In this document: piece after piece, positions 51,407 to 61,231 of the stretch
How the letters are laid out: the number at the start of each line of letters is the position of its first letter
How positions within the stretch are numbered: position 1 is the stretch's first letter
NCBI GenBank assembly: GCA_947462255.1
Contig: CANHOA010000014.1
Location: 1 to 64,000, forward strand
DNA length: 64,000 bases
Reading direction: 5' to 3'
Source: Flavobacteriales bacterium
Lineage (GTDB): Bacteria; Bacteroidota; Bacteroidia; Flavobacteriales_D; Crocinitomicaceae
Program-made: the position numbers and the translations under genes
The notes under the pieces: generated by a model
Database searches by the model: none
Told to the model about the DNA's origin: nothing
The model's input: only the letters and a program-made list of their open reading frames with translations

Positions 51407-53224
51407 ATGAGTATCATCCGATTATTGCCAGATCACATTGCTAATCAAATAGCTGCAGGTGAAGTAATCCAGCGGCCAGCATCCGTTGTAAAAGAATTGG
51501 TGGAAAATGCTATTGATGCCAATGCTACTAGTATTAAAGTAATAATTAAAGATGCCGGCCGAACACTCATTCACATCATAGACGATGGAAATGGAATGAA
51601 TCAAGAGGATAGTATTCGTTGCTTTGACCGACATGCTACCAGCAAAATAAACGAAGTTGGCGATTTATTCAAATTACAAACCAAAGGGTTTCGAGGTGAA
51701 GCATTGGCTTCGATTGCATCAATCGCTCAAGTGGTATTAAAGACGAAAGTCGAAGATGATCCTATTGGCCATTTGGTTGAAATAGAAGCGAGCAAAGCAA
51801 AAAAAGAAGGTGAAATTGTATGCAGTAAAGGGAGTAGTTTTGAAATTAAAAATCTTTTTTATAATGTGCCTGCACGTAGGAACTTCCTTAAATCTGACTA
51901 TGTTGAATTTGGACATATCGAAGATGAATTCATCCGTATTTCGTTGGCGCACCCCGAATGTAAATTTCATTTAATACATAACGACCAAGAAATTTACATA
52001 TTGAATCCGAGTATATTGCGCAAAAGAATAGTTGATATTTTCGGGAGAAATAGCAATGAAAAATTAGTCCCTATTGAAGCAGAAAGTGATATTATCAAAC
52101 TATCAGGTTATATTGGGAAGCCAGAATCGGCGCGTAAAACAAGAGGGGAGCAATACCTCTTTGTGAATAACCGTTATTTTAAGGATGCATATTTTAATCA
52201 TGCCATTAACAAATCTTTCGAGGGATTAATTCCTGAGAAATCCTATCCATCGTACTTCATATTTTTGGAAGTTGATCCCAGTAAAATTGATGTAAATATC
52301 CACCCAACAAAAACAGAAATAAAATTTGAAGAAGACCGCTTCATATATGCCATAATACTAAGTTCTATAAAACAAGCCTTAGGCCAATATAATGTAAGTC
52401 CTACCTTAGATTTTGAGATAGAAACTAGTTTTGACATTCCCACTTCGTACCGAAAAAACGACGTAATTGAACCTAAAATAGACATCAATCCAAATTTTAA
52501 TCCTTTCCATTCATTTCCAAAATCATCGGTGAAACAAGGTAATTCATCAGGAATTGAAAAACAAGGATTTGGACAACTCAATACCCAAGAAAACGATTGG
52601 GAAAATTTTTATGCTATCAATACCTCAGCGGAAGCTAAACAGCAGCAGATTGAACTAAACGATGAATATTCTCATGTGCCTCATTATTTAATTCGAGGAA
52701 ATTACTTGTTAACAAACTGTAAATCAGGTGTGTTAGTGATAGATATAAAACGAGCGACTGAACGAATACAATACGAGAAATTAATAAGTAATTTCATTAA
52801 GTCTCCCATCAATGCGCAAATGCTACTCTTTCCTTACCTTAAATCACTTAACAAACAAGAGGCAATAATCTGGCAGGAAAATAAATCATTATTGGAGCAA
52901 CTTGGATTTAAAGGAGAGTTACAAGATAATGATCTAGAATTAACTGCTGCACCTGGTCTTTTAAAAGAACAACAGATTGATGCCTGCATAAGTGAATTAT
53001 TTGAATTATTAATCCATACGATTATTGATAAAGGAGATATCGCTCATAAAGTTGTTGCCATTATCGCAAAAACTAGTGCAAGATTGGCCAGTGTGCAAGT
53101 CCAAGAGCAAGCAATTGCATTAGTCAATGAATTATTTGAATTAAAAGAACACGTATATACGAACACTGGATTACCGATATTAAAAACAATAACAATAGAA
53201 GACATCGAATTAAAATTTAAATAA
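51407..53224 (+). CDS. mutL: DNA mismatch repair protein MutL
   Basis: A 605-residue GHKL ATPase. The N-terminal motifs IAAGEVIQRPASVVKELVEN, AIDANAT, IDDGNGM and TKGFRGEALASIASI are complete. The C-terminal dimerisation domain starts at about residue 415. A DQHA(x)2E(x)4E endonuclease motif is not evident: where it would be expected I see GVLVIDIKRATERIQYEKLI. It couples MutS mismatch recognition to strand removal. It heads a rightward operon of six or more genes with 1-nt to 11-nt overlaps. Confidence 0.95.
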   Translation: MSIIRLLPDHIANQIAAGEVIQRPASVVKELVENAIDANATSIKVIIKDAGRTLIHIIDDGNGMNQEDSIRCFDRHATSKINEVGDLFKLQTKGFRGEALASIASIAQVVLKTKVEDDPIGHLVEIEASKAKKEGEIVCSKGSSFEIKNLFYNVPARRNFLKSDYVEFGHIEDEFIRISLAHPECKFHLIHNDQEIYILNPSILRKRIVDIFGRNSNEKLVPIEAESDIIKLSGYIGKPESARKTRGEQYLFVNNRYFKDAYFNHAINKSFEGLIPEKSYPSYFIFLEVDPSKIDVNIHPTKTEIKFEEDRFIYAIILSSIKQALGQYNVSPTLDFEIETSFDIPTSYRKNDVIEPKIDINPNFNPFHSFPKSSVKQGNSSGIEKQGFGQLNTQENDWENFYAINTSAEAKQQQIELNDEYSHVPHYLIRGNYLLTNCKSGVLVIDIKRATERIQYEKLISNFIKSPINAQMLLFPYLKSLNKQEAIIWQENKSLLEQLGFKGELQDNDLELTAAPGLLKEQQIDACISELFELLIHTIIDKGDIAHKVVAIIAKTSARLASVQVQEQAIALVNELFELKEHVYTNTGLPILKTITIEDIELKFK

Positions 53225-53991
53225 TGTTTGCAAATTTACCCCAAGTTACCAAAAACATTTTGCTACTAAACATCATGTTTTTTGTCGCCACTTTAATTTT
53301 AGAAAGCCAAGGAATCGACCTAACCTCTAAATTAGGAACACATTATGTGAATTCTCCACTGTTCGAGCCATACCAAGTGGTAACGCATTTCTTCATGCAT
53401 GCTGGATTTTTTCACATTCTAATGAATATGTGGTTATTCGTTATGTTAGGTGCATACCTCGAGAATTTATGGGGCCCCAAGCGATTTTTTATTTTCTATC
53501 TTGCTTGTGCATTAGGCGCATTTGCCTTGCATAATGCCATTGGGTTTTATCAAATACATGAATTAAGAAACCATCTTTCAAGTAGCTCGATTCCCATGAA
53601 TGAAATAGATTCAATCATTAAAAATACCGACAGGAGTAATTTAATTCCAGTTATAGAAGAATTTTTTAAGAAAAACAATTACGCTATTGATGCAGATTTT
53701 ACTTCCTATTTTCAATTATGTATTACTCCAATGGTTGGGGCCTCTGGTGCAATCTTTGGTGTACTATCGGCATTCGCTATTTTGTTTCCTAACACTGAAT
53801 TTAGATTATACTTTGCGATTCCAATAAAAGCAAAGTATTTCGTGGGCGCTTACTTATTATTGGAAATATATCAGGCATTCGAAAATCAGACGGGTGATTC
53901 TACAGCTCATCTAGCTCACATTGGAGGTGCCATTGTTGGAGGTGCATTAGTACTAATTTGGCGAAAAAAAGACCGTCAAAATTTCTATTAG
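53224..53991 (+). CDS. Rhomboid-family intramembrane serine protease (first copy)
   Basis: A 255-residue six-helix protein. The catalytic Ser lies in GASGAIFGVLSA and the His in AHLAHIGGAIVGG, with the HAGFFHILMNMWLF helix near the start. A 50-residue insert between helices (ELRNHLSSSSIPMNEIDSII to DADFTSYFQ) is unusual and predicted extramembrane. It overlaps the mutL stop by 1 nt and is followed by a second rhomboid gene. Substrates are unknown. Confidence 0.92.
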   Translation: MFANLPQVTKNILLLNIMFFVATLILESQGIDLTSKLGTHYVNSPLFEPYQVVTHFFMHAGFFHILMNMWLFVMLGAYLENLWGPKRFFIFYLACALGAFALHNAIGFYQIHELRNHLSSSSIPMNEIDSIIKNTDRSNLIPVIEEFFKKNNYAIDADFTSYFQLCITPMVGASGAIFGVLSAFAILFPNTEFRLYFAIPIKAKYFVGAYLLLEIYQAFENQTGDSTAHLAHIGGAIVGGALVLIWRKKDRQNFY

Positions 53992-53993
53992 CG

Positions 53994-54872
53994 ATGAATA
54001 ACAACCGGAATATATTTCAAGAATTAAAACAGACATTTCTTCAGGGAAAAATGACGCATCGTTTAATTATCGTAAATGTAGCTGTATTTGTATTGATTCA
54101 AATTTACCTGGCTATCTTTCGACTAGGAGGCTTGGTATCTGAAGACCTTCCAAATACACTTTTTACATTAGATACCAGCCTTACAGGCTTTTTATATAAA
54201 CCATGGGGTATTATCACTAGCATATTTGCACATTTTGACTTGTTTCACTTATTTTCTAATATGCTTTTTCTATATTTCTCAGGGAAATTTTTCGAGCAGA
54301 TCTGGAGTGGGAAGCAACTATTAATTACCTACATACTCGGAGGGATTTTTGGAGGAATTGCTGAAATTGCGGTGCAATCTATCTTTTATTCAACAGAAAA
54401 TAATGGCGCTTTAGTAATTGGAGCAAGCGGATCTATCATGGCAATATTTATAGCAGTAGCGTTTCATAGTCCCCAAACTCAACTTTTATTGTTTGGTAAA
54501 TTTTCCATTCGTCTTTATTTCTTAGCTATATTCTTTTTAATTCAAGACATTATTGGTATTGGAACAAAAGATACCACTGCCCATTTTGCGCACATAGGAG
54601 GAGCTATATTTGGCATATTATCAATAGTAAAAATGAAGTTTATCACTGCGAAAAATCCAAATTCCAAAGGGTTTTTTAATCAGCTCTTTAAATCAAGTAA
54701 AAAGAAAACCGTGGCGCCTAGATTTAAATCTGATGAAGCATATAATCAAGAAAAAAGAGCGCATCAAGAAAAGACAGACAGTATATTAGATAAAATTTCC
54801 AAAGGCGGTTATGAATCGTTAAACCAAAGTGAAAAAGACTTTCTTTTTAAACAGAGTAAAAATGGAAAGTAA
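53994..54872 (+). CDS. Rhomboid-family intramembrane serine protease (second copy)
   Basis: A 292-residue protein starting at the ATG at 53994, 2 bp after the first rhomboid stop. The catalytic Ser is in GASGSIMAIF and the His in AHFAHIGGAIFG, with HFDLFHLFSNMLFLYFSG near the start. A cytosolic C-terminal tail (about residues 225-292) is basic and Lys/Glu-rich and resembles the tail domain of Bacteroidota rhomboids (ISKGGYESLNQSEKDFLFKQS). Paired rhomboids of this type after mutL recur in Bacteroidota. Substrates are unknown. Confidence 0.92.
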   Translation: MNNNRNIFQELKQTFLQGKMTHRLIIVNVAVFVLIQIYLAIFRLGGLVSEDLPNTLFTLDTSLTGFLYKPWGIITSIFAHFDLFHLFSNMLFLYFSGKFFEQIWSGKQLLITYILGGIFGGIAEIAVQSIFYSTENNGALVIGASGSIMAIFIAVAFHSPQTQLLLFGKFSIRLYFLAIFFLIQDIIGIGTKDTTAHFAHIGGAIFGILSIVKMKFITAKNPNSKGFFNQLFKSSKKKTVAPRFKSDEAYNQEKRAHQEKTDSILDKISKGGYESLNQSEKDFLFKQSKNGK

Positions 54873-55968
54873 GAAAAGTAACTACCCCATTTTATCACTA
54901 ATCATGAAGGGAATTTGCTCTCTAACCTTACTGTGTTTACTGCTGAGTTACCTAGCTCCTTATTTTCATCCAAGTACCATCACAATACTTCCTTTTTTCG
55001 GAATCGCCTACCCTATTTTCGCAATCGCGACTTTCTGTTTTGGGCTGTTTTGGGCTGTTTTTCGTTCAAAATGGGCGATTATTTGCCTTTTTACGCTATT
55101 AATTGGTGGAAAATTGCATTTTCGCACTTTTGCTTTTCAATTATTACCTGGAGAAATAGTTCCCGAAAACGCTTTATCTGTATTAAGTTATAATGTACGT
55201 CTTTTTGGCATCTATGAAGAGGATTCCTACAACAATCGTAATGCTATTTTCGCCTATTTGAGAGCTGAAAATCCAGATGTTGCATGCTTTCAAGAATATT
55301 ACAAACAGGATAAACCAACAAAATTTGAAACAATTGACTCGCTCGTTCAGGCATTAAAAAGTATTGATTATCATGAACGTACTGCCCATAAAATCAAGGG
55401 ACGTAAAAACTTTGGTGTGGCGATGTTTTCAAAATACCCTATGATTGCAAAAGGTGATGTGATATTTGAATCACAAGGAAAAGCTGATTTCAACTTTTGT
55501 ATTTTCGTAGACATTGTTAAAAATAAAGATACCTTCAGGATCTATAACGTGCATCTTCAGTCAATCAAATTAACGAGCACAATGTCGTCGATAGAAGAAA
55601 ACAAAGAAGATTTAGATAAAAAATCTATTTTAACCATGTTAAAAAAACTAAAAGTTGCCTATATAAAAAGAGCTGACCAATCGAGAAGAATAATCGCTCA
55701 CATGAACGCCTCTCCTTATCCGGCAGTGATTTGCGGCGATTTCAACGATACACCAATGTCCTATACCTACAATCAATTCGACCGATTTTTAATTGATGTA
55801 TTTAGAAATTCGTCGTGGGGAATTGGCCGCACGTATATTGGTAAACTTCCAGCAGGTAGAATAGATTATATATTTCACACCCCCAATTTATCATCGGCAG
55901 AATTTAAGATTCAAAAAGAAAGATTGAGTGATCATTTAGCCATATCGTGTAAAATTTACAAACCATGA
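54862..55968 (+). CDS. Endonuclease/exonuclease/phosphatase (EEP) family membrane protein
   Basis: A 368-residue protein from the ATG at 54862, overlapping the rhomboid by 11 nt; a GTG at 54829 is less likely. Three hydrophobic segments (about residues 13-30, 38-62 and 66-80) precede the EEP domain (from about 100, LSVLSYNVRLFG; PDVACFQEYYK; AVICGDFNDTPMSYTY; ADRIDYIF-type ending GRIDYIFHTPNL...LSDHLAISCKI). The motifs of metal-dependent phosphohydrolases are complete, so it may cleave phosphodiesters at the membrane. It is coupled by ATGA to the next gene. Confidence 0.85.
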   Translation: MESKKSNYPILSLIMKGICSLTLLCLLLSYLAPYFHPSTITILPFFGIAYPIFAIATFCFGLFWAVFRSKWAIICLFTLLIGGKLHFRTFAFQLLPGEIVPENALSVLSYNVRLFGIYEEDSYNNRNAIFAYLRAENPDVACFQEYYKQDKPTKFETIDSLVQALKSIDYHERTAHKIKGRKNFGVAMFSKYPMIAKGDVIFESQGKADFNFCIFVDIVKNKDTFRIYNVHLQSIKLTSTMSSIEENKEDLDKKSILTMLKKLKVAYIKRADQSRRIIAHMNASPYPAVICGDFNDTPMSYTYNQFDRFLIDVFRNSSWGIGRTYIGKLPAGRIDYIFHTPNLSSAEFKIQKERLSDHLAISCKIYKP

Positions 55969-56582
55969 TAGTTGAACTTGACCGCAATTCAATCGACGAT
56001 CGAAAGATTAAACAAATTGTGGACCATCTAAAAGATGGTGGCATTGCCATTGTTCCAACAGATACCATCTATGCCATAGTTTGCAATCTTCATTCACAGA
56101 AAGGATTGGAAAAGCTTGCCTTATACAAAAAGGAAAAAATAGCTAAGGTAAAATTTTCACTCTTATTCAATGATTTCGATCAATTAGCAGCCTATACAGC
56201 TCCAATCGACCGATCTATATTTCGCTTATTAAAAAGCAAATTGCCAGGGCCATTCACCTTCATTTTGAAAGCAAACAAACAAGTAGTGAAATTATTTTCA
56301 ACAAACCGGACTGAAATCGGGATGCGAATTCCAGATAACAAAATTATCAACGCTATAATTAGTACTTTAGGTTCTCCATTAGCGTCTACATCATTGCATC
56401 ATACCGAAGATAATATCAGGGTATATTTTTCAGAGCCAACAGAAATATATGAGTATTTCTCAGATAAAATTGATTTAATTGTTTTAGGCGGGGCAGGAAA
56501 TTTAACCCCATCCACTGTGGTTGATTGTACGCAAGGAGAGCCTATTATTACTCGACAAGGCTTAGGTATTTTATTCGAATAG
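55965..56582 (+). CDS. L-threonylcarbamoyladenylate synthase-like (Sua5/YciO/YrdC)
   Basis: A 205-residue YrdC-domain protein. The N-terminal IKQIVDHLKDGGIAIVPTDT and IYAIVCNLHSQKGLEKLALYK, then KLPGPFTFILKAN and GMRIPDN, follow the family order. It makes the precursor of t6A37 in tRNA, or belongs to the YciO side branch. The KxR-SxN set cannot be assigned confidently; AKVKFSLLF replaces the usual RPLSLL, which points to YciO. It sits 1 bp before the amidotransferase gene. Confidence 0.8.
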   Translation: MIVELDRNSIDDRKIKQIVDHLKDGGIAIVPTDTIYAIVCNLHSQKGLEKLALYKKEKIAKVKFSLLFNDFDQLAAYTAPIDRSIFRLLKSKLPGPFTFILKANKQVVKLFSTNRTEIGMRIPDNKIINAIISTLGSPLASTSLHHTEDNIRVYFSEPTEIYEYFSDKIDLIVLGGAGNLTPSTVVDCTQGEPIITRQGLGILFE

Positions 56583-56583
56583 G

Positions 56584-57156
56584 ATGATTTTAATTATAGA
56601 TTGTGGGAGTCAAAAGATTAGGTTTCTTGAAGAAGCCATAGAAGAATTAGATGATCACAAAACGATTAAGCTACTGGATTTTACCAAGGAAGGAATAGAA
56701 GAATATCGGGGCATTATATTTTCAGGAGCTCCGTTATTAATTACAGAGATAAACATGGCTAGCTACCTTGATAAACTTCAATGGATAAAAGAAGTAGATA
56801 CGCCAATTTTAGGCATTTGTTTTGGGCACCAACTATTGGGAATGTTATATGGCGCATATCCATCTAAAATGCGAGAAGATCGTGATTGGCAGGAAATAGA
56901 GCAACTTGAAGACGATCGCTTACTAGACAAATTACCAAGCGTATTTTCAATGATGGAAGATCATTGCGAAAGTATTTCTATTCCGCAACACTTTACCTTG
57001 TTGGGGGCCTCAGACGCATGTGTAAACGAAGTAATGCGACATGAATCCAAAGATCTTTATGGGGTGCAATTTCATCCGGAAATATCTGGTAATAATGGGA
57101 TGATCATTTTTCAAAATTTTTACCAAATTTGCCTTGAGAAAGAACTAAAAAGATAA
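56584..57156 (+). CDS. Class I glutamine amidotransferase-like protein
   Basis: A 190-residue protein. The Cys nucleophile is in GICFGHQLLGM and the His-Glu pair is in YGVQFHPEIS. The start ILIIDCGSQKIRFLEEAI resembles the GuaA glutaminase domain (IL.lDfGSQ), but the synthetase domain is absent. It is a stand-alone GATase-like protein of unknown partner, the last gene of the mutL operon, followed by a terminator. Confidence 0.85.
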   Translation: MILIIDCGSQKIRFLEEAIEELDDHKTIKLLDFTKEGIEEYRGIIFSGAPLLITEINMASYLDKLQWIKEVDTPILGICFGHQLLGMLYGAYPSKMREDRDWQEIEQLEDDRLLDKLPSVFSMMEDHCESISIPQHFTLLGASDACVNEVMRHESKDLYGVQFHPEISGNNGMIIFQNFYQICLEKELKR

Positions 57157-57167
57157 TTTTTAGACAT

Positions 57168-57193
57168 AAAAAAAGGCGACCGTGGCCGCCTTT
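57168..57193. terminator. Bidirectional terminator between convergent genes
   Basis: The 7-bp stem aaaggcg / cgccttt (57172-57178 and 57187-57193) has A-rich and T-rich flanks on both sides, serving the amidotransferase and the 974-residue T9SS gene. Confidence 0.75.
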
Positions 57194-57212
57194 AGATTTT
57201 ATGCAATAGCAA

Positions 57213-60137
57213 TTACATTTTAATAAATTTCACGGATTCAACTTGTTTCCCTGACTCAAACTTTACAATGTAAACACCATTTGGAATATCATTTCCATCA
57301 ATAAACAAATTATTTTCTCCAGCAGGAACATTATTTTCCTCTACCGTTTTAATTAATCGTCCGGTAACAGAATAAACATTTGCTGTAACCTTACCTGCTT
57401 TGTTTAAATTAAAGGAAAGGGTGGTTGAATGATTGGTTGGATTCGGATATACTTTCATTTTTGTTTTAAAGCTAGCTCCTGAATTATTACCGTTATTATC
57501 ACCGATACCTAAATAAGCAGCAGAACTCCAAATTCCTCTTCCATAGGTTCCAATATAAATTTCACCAGGACGATTATTTCCTTCTTCAAATGTACGCCAA
57601 GACTGTCTTACTTCAAATACCGGTGTACCTTCAAAACCTGCTGATGAATTATCCCAAGAGGCACCACCATTTTCGGTAACAAAAACACCACTTGAAGTAC
57701 CAACAACAATAATATCTGAATCATCTCTGTCAATAATTCCATCATAACAAGCTGGTTGTCCACCAGTTATTATGCTTCCTAGTGAAGTAAACGTCGGTGA
57801 GGCTGTGGATGCATTTAATGACCTTCTGTTGACGCCGTTAAACCCTGCGAACAAAACGATATCATTTTCATCATTAGGATTAACCGCTAAGCCCTCATAA
57901 CTAGTTGTCGTAATTTTTGTGGCTGTTGTATAGGTTGGGGTAGTTGCACCTGGCCCAGTTCCAATATAAGCGACTTTAGTATTGAAAGCAGGATCACTTG
58001 TATAGACGCTTCCTAAACCATCAATGCGCCATATACCATTCCCAGCGGAAACATAACAATTTTCTAAATCTCTTGAAAATTCTATATCAATATTACCAGA
58101 GCCAATACCTTTAGCGACACAAACCCAATTCACGAAAGTTGTCGACAAGCGCAATGCATTTCTCGTACCCCATAATTCACCCCCATTGATATTAACATAT
58201 GCTAAAAACCATGATTGATATGGATCTTGAACACGAAGCGTATCCCATGCAACGTTGTATAAAACAGTATCAGTTCCCATATTGACTGTTTCACCAGTAG
58301 CTAGGTTTTGGCCATAGTTAATACCTCCAGCAGTTAAAGCAGGATTATACTCAAGCGTGTCATCGAAATATAAATTAGTTGAAGCAATAAGCGTTATAGA
58401 ATCACCCGAAGAAGCACTTGATACTCTCACTATATCACCTGCATCATAGTTTTTAGTAGCGATAAAAGTAACTGAATCTTCCGAATTTAAATCATAATGC
58501 TCGGCCAATACAAATTCAGTATGGAAAGGGTGAATAGGGTCTTCTGTTCCAGGATCAGCATAGGTTCCGGGCAATACCATATTGAAAGAGGTAGATGTAA
58601 CCCCTTTGTCACCCGAACGACGTATTGAATTATTATAAATCGATGTGAACATCACCTTAGGATTAAAGTAAGAAATTTCGCATTCGAATCCATCACCGCC
58701 AGAGACTTCAGTAAATTGCTGGAAAGTTGACATCGTATGATCGTTGTAAAGAGTACCATTATCTTGTGCTCCTCCCATCACAGCACCATCTCTATCGAAA
58801 GCAATTCCATAAAACTGTGTTACGTTATACCCTCTGTTAGTTGGATACCAAATTTCGCCGAAATTATTTGAAACATTAACACCTCCATCGTTTCCGATAT
58901 ATAATCGGTTATTAGCATCCCATTTCATTTCGTGGTTGTCGGCGTGAACATATATAGGACTACTAGGATTAACAAACCACTGACTTATTTTTTCAAAACC
59001 ACCAGAAGGAGGGTTGTTTACCGTTTGTTTCCATTTCCAGATATCAATTCCACCGATAAGAATATGTTCTGGATCAGTAGGTTTAACACTCACAATAGAA
59101 TTATAATTACCCTGATCTCTATAAATATCAAAGTCATTTGGTGGACCTGAAGCACCAACAAACTGCGACCATGTTTGACCATCATCGTGAGAAACGTGCA
59201 TGCTCAATAAGTTTGAATTTGTTCGAACTGCATACAGAGAGTACTTGTTTGAACTATTTTTTATTGGAGAAATAGCATATTCGATTCTTGCCGCTCCATT
59301 AGGAACTAAATTATTGGCGGAGGTTCCAGTTTTATCTAAAAAAGTTGCACCGCCATCAGTGGAGACATACGTTTTGTTGGATAAAAAAGCAGCAACGATT
59401 ACCAGACCATTTTTCGACATTTCTAATGAGAAACACCCTCCAGTAGCAGCAGCAACAGAGGTCATAGCTGCATCTCCAAGCTTCCATTTTTTCAACCCGG
59501 AGCTAGTAGCCATCCAAACATAGTTATCTGCATCTGAACTAACCAATTGAGTGCAACTATTTGTATTAGGAATATTATCCCAAGTAGCTCCAAAGTCTGT
59601 TGAATACCAAACACCATTACCATTCCAACCTTCTTGATTGGAACCAGTAGCCACAAACAAAGTTCCATCTAATGTTTGCGTCATACTAGAAATGTATGGG
59701 TTTGCACCTGCAGCAATATACTCATTAACACGCGTCCAAATATTTCCTTTGTTCAGTGAAACGAATAAACCACCAGAAACACCACCAGCCCAAACACGGT
59801 TAATGTTTGTTCTGTCCGGTTGCACGGCGCGTGTACGCCCACCAATATTATCAGGACCTTGCTCCATGAAACTAATCGTTTTGGAGATTTTCATTTTGGC
59901 AATTTTACCTTGAATTTCGGCAAGAGCTTCTGGTGTTATAGCTTGTCCAGTATTGACATCAATATACCGAGCTTTTAGCCATTCCGCAGCATCATCTGCT
60001 TTTGTTTCTTTTAAAAATGAGAACCCTTTAGCCTTATATGCCGAAGATGATTTGATCGTTTCCCAAGGGGAAATAAAAAATGCAAGGGCTGAAGAAACTA
60101 AAACAATACTGGCAATTAGTAAGTACTTTTTATTCAT
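57213..60137 (-). CDS. T9SS-exported BNR/sialidase-like propeller protein
   Basis: A 974-residue protein. A signal peptide covers about residues 1-20. The body has several BNR-like or Asp-box-like motifs (STDFGATWDNI, STDGGATFLDK, SHDDGQTWSQF, TENGGASWDNS), and the start of the domain is GPDNIGGRTRAVQPDRTNIN. These are typical of two-propeller exo-alpha-sialidase/VPS10-like secreted proteins. The C-terminal ~80 residues (KMKVYPNPTNHSTTLSFNLN... GVYIVKFESGKQVESVKFIKM) form a type A T9SS sorting domain. No catalytic sialidase residues can be assigned. Confidence 0.92.
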   Translation of the reverse strand: MNKKYLLIASIVLVSSALAFFISPWETIKSSSAYKAKGFSFLKETKADDAAEWLKARYIDVNTGQAITPEALAEIQGKIAKMKISKTISFMEQGPDNIGGRTRAVQPDRTNINRVWAGGVSGGLFVSLNKGNIWTRVNEYIAAGANPYISSMTQTLDGTLFVATGSNQEGWNGNGVWYSTDFGATWDNIPNTNSCTQLVSSDADNYVWMATSSGLKKWKLGDAAMTSVAAATGGCFSLEMSKNGLVIVAAFLSNKTYVSTDGGATFLDKTGTSANNLVPNGAARIEYAISPIKNSSNKYSLYAVRTNSNLLSMHVSHDDGQTWSQFVGASGPPNDFDIYRDQGNYNSIVSVKPTDPEHILIGGIDIWKWKQTVNNPPSGGFEKISQWFVNPSSPIYVHADNHEMKWDANNRLYIGNDGGVNVSNNFGEIWYPTNRGYNVTQFYGIAFDRDGAVMGGAQDNGTLYNDHTMSTFQQFTEVSGGDGFECEISYFNPKVMFTSIYNNSIRRSGDKGVTSTSFNMVLPGTYADPGTEDPIHPFHTEFVLAEHYDLNSEDSVTFIATKNYDAGDIVRVSSASSGDSITLIASTNLYFDDTLEYNPALTAGGINYGQNLATGETVNMGTDTVLYNVAWDTLRVQDPYQSWFLAYVNINGGELWGTRNALRLSTTFVNWVCVAKGIGSGNIDIEFSRDLENCYVSAGNGIWRIDGLGSVYTSDPAFNTKVAYIGTGPGATTPTYTTATKITTTSYEGLAVNPNDENDIVLFAGFNGVNRRSLNASTASPTFTSLGSIITGGQPACYDGIIDRDDSDIIVVGTSSGVFVTENGGASWDNSSAGFEGTPVFEVRQSWRTFEEGNNRPGEIYIGTYGRGIWSSAAYLGIGDNNGNNSGASFKTKMKVYPNPTNHSTTLSFNLNKAGKVTANVYSVTGRLIKTVEENNVPAGENNLFIDGNDIPNGVYIVKFESGKQVESVKFIKM

Positions 60138-60250
60138 AACAATAATTTAATTTTTTTTTATACTTCAATGACAAATATAATGAAAAATTGTTTTTAATAA
60201 ATATATTTTTATTGAGTTTTTTAGGAAAAAAAACAATTTGCTTGGGCCTA

Positions 60251-61117
60251 TTAAAACAAATGTTTTTCAGCATGGTAAGAAGACCTTACCAAAGGTCCTG
60301 ATTCCACGTATTTAAAGCCCTGATTCAGTGCGAATTCTTTGTAATATTGAAATTGATCTGGCGTAACAAATTCCACTACGGGAAGATGCTTTGCTGTTGG
60401 CTGCAGGTATTGGCCTAAGGTGAGTACATCAACGTGAACATTCGCCAAATCTTGAATTGTTTCAAGCACCTCCTCTACACTTTCACCTAATCCAAGCATA
60501 ACACCAGATTTGGTTCGTACGCCTCCTTTTTTTAGGCGGAATAGCAATTCTAAACTACGATCGTATTTCGCTTGAATTCTTACTTGTTTGGTTAACCTTC
60601 GAACGGTTTCTAAATTATGTGACACCATTTCTGGAGCAACATCAATAATTTGTTGCAGGTTTTCCCATTTGCCGGCAAAATCTGGTATGAGCGTTTCCAT
60701 GGTGGTATTGGGAGATTGAGCACGAATAGCCTTAACTGTTTGCACCCAAATCGCTGCGCCGCCATCCTTTAGATCATCGCGATCAACCGAAGTAATTACA
60801 GCGTGCTTCACCCCCATTAACTTGATACTATTCGCTACTCGTCCAGGTTCAAATTCATCAACGGCCTCCGGTCTACCTGTTTGCACAGCACAAAAACCGC
60901 AAGAACGCGTACAAATATTGCCTAAAATCATAAATGTAGCCGTTCCCTCGCCCCAACATTCTCCCATATTCGGACAGCTTCCACTTTGGCAAATGGTATG
61001 TAATTTATGCTCATCAACCAAGCTTCTAACCTTACGGTAGCTTTCTCCAATAGGCAGTTTAACCCTTAGCCAACTTGGTTTCTTTACACGTTCTATTTCA
61101 TTTGATTGATCCATCAT
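60251..61117 (-). CDS. lipA: Lipoyl synthase
   Basis: A 288-residue radical SAM protein. The auxiliary cluster Cys are in [12 protein letters not shown] (Cys43, 48, 54) and the SAM cluster in CTRSCGFC (Cys69, 73, 76), the CX4CX5C / CX3CX2C pair unique to LipA. The C-terminal Ser in [14 protein letters not shown] also binds the auxiliary cluster. It inserts sulfur at C6 and C8 of protein-bound octanoyl groups, providing the cofactor for E2 proteins such as that at 32202. It is monocistronic and divergent from osmC. Confidence 0.97.
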   Translation of the reverse strand: MMDQSNEIERVKKPSWLRVKLPIGESYRKVRSLVDEHKLHTICQSGSCPNMGECWGEGTATFMILGNICTRSCGFCAVQTGRPEAVDEFEPGRVANSIKLMGVKHAVITSVDRDDLKDGGAAIWVQTVKAIRAQSPNTTMETLIPDFAGKWENLQQIIDVAPEMVSHNLETVRRLTKQVRIQAKYDRSLELLFRLKKGGVRTKSGVMLGLGESVEEVLETIQDLANVHVDVLTLGQYLQPTAKHLPVVEFVTPDQFQYYKEFALNQGFKYVESGPLVRSSYHAEKHLF

Positions 61118-61208
61118 AGTCGGTACAAAATTCGTAAAAGTTCGTGAATTTATAATACTTTTAAATGAATAGTTTTTTTCATTGTAGATAAGCCTTATTA
61201 AAAAGCAG

Positions 61209-61216
61209 TAACTTTG
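61209..61216 (+). promoter_or_regulatory. -7 box of the osmC/rlmB unit
   Basis: TAACTTTG, a full TAnnTTTG match, 15 bp before the ATG at 61232. A TTG at 61182-61184 gives a 24-bp spacer, longer than usual. Confidence 0.5.
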
Positions 61217-61231
61217 TTTTTTAATAAGGTC

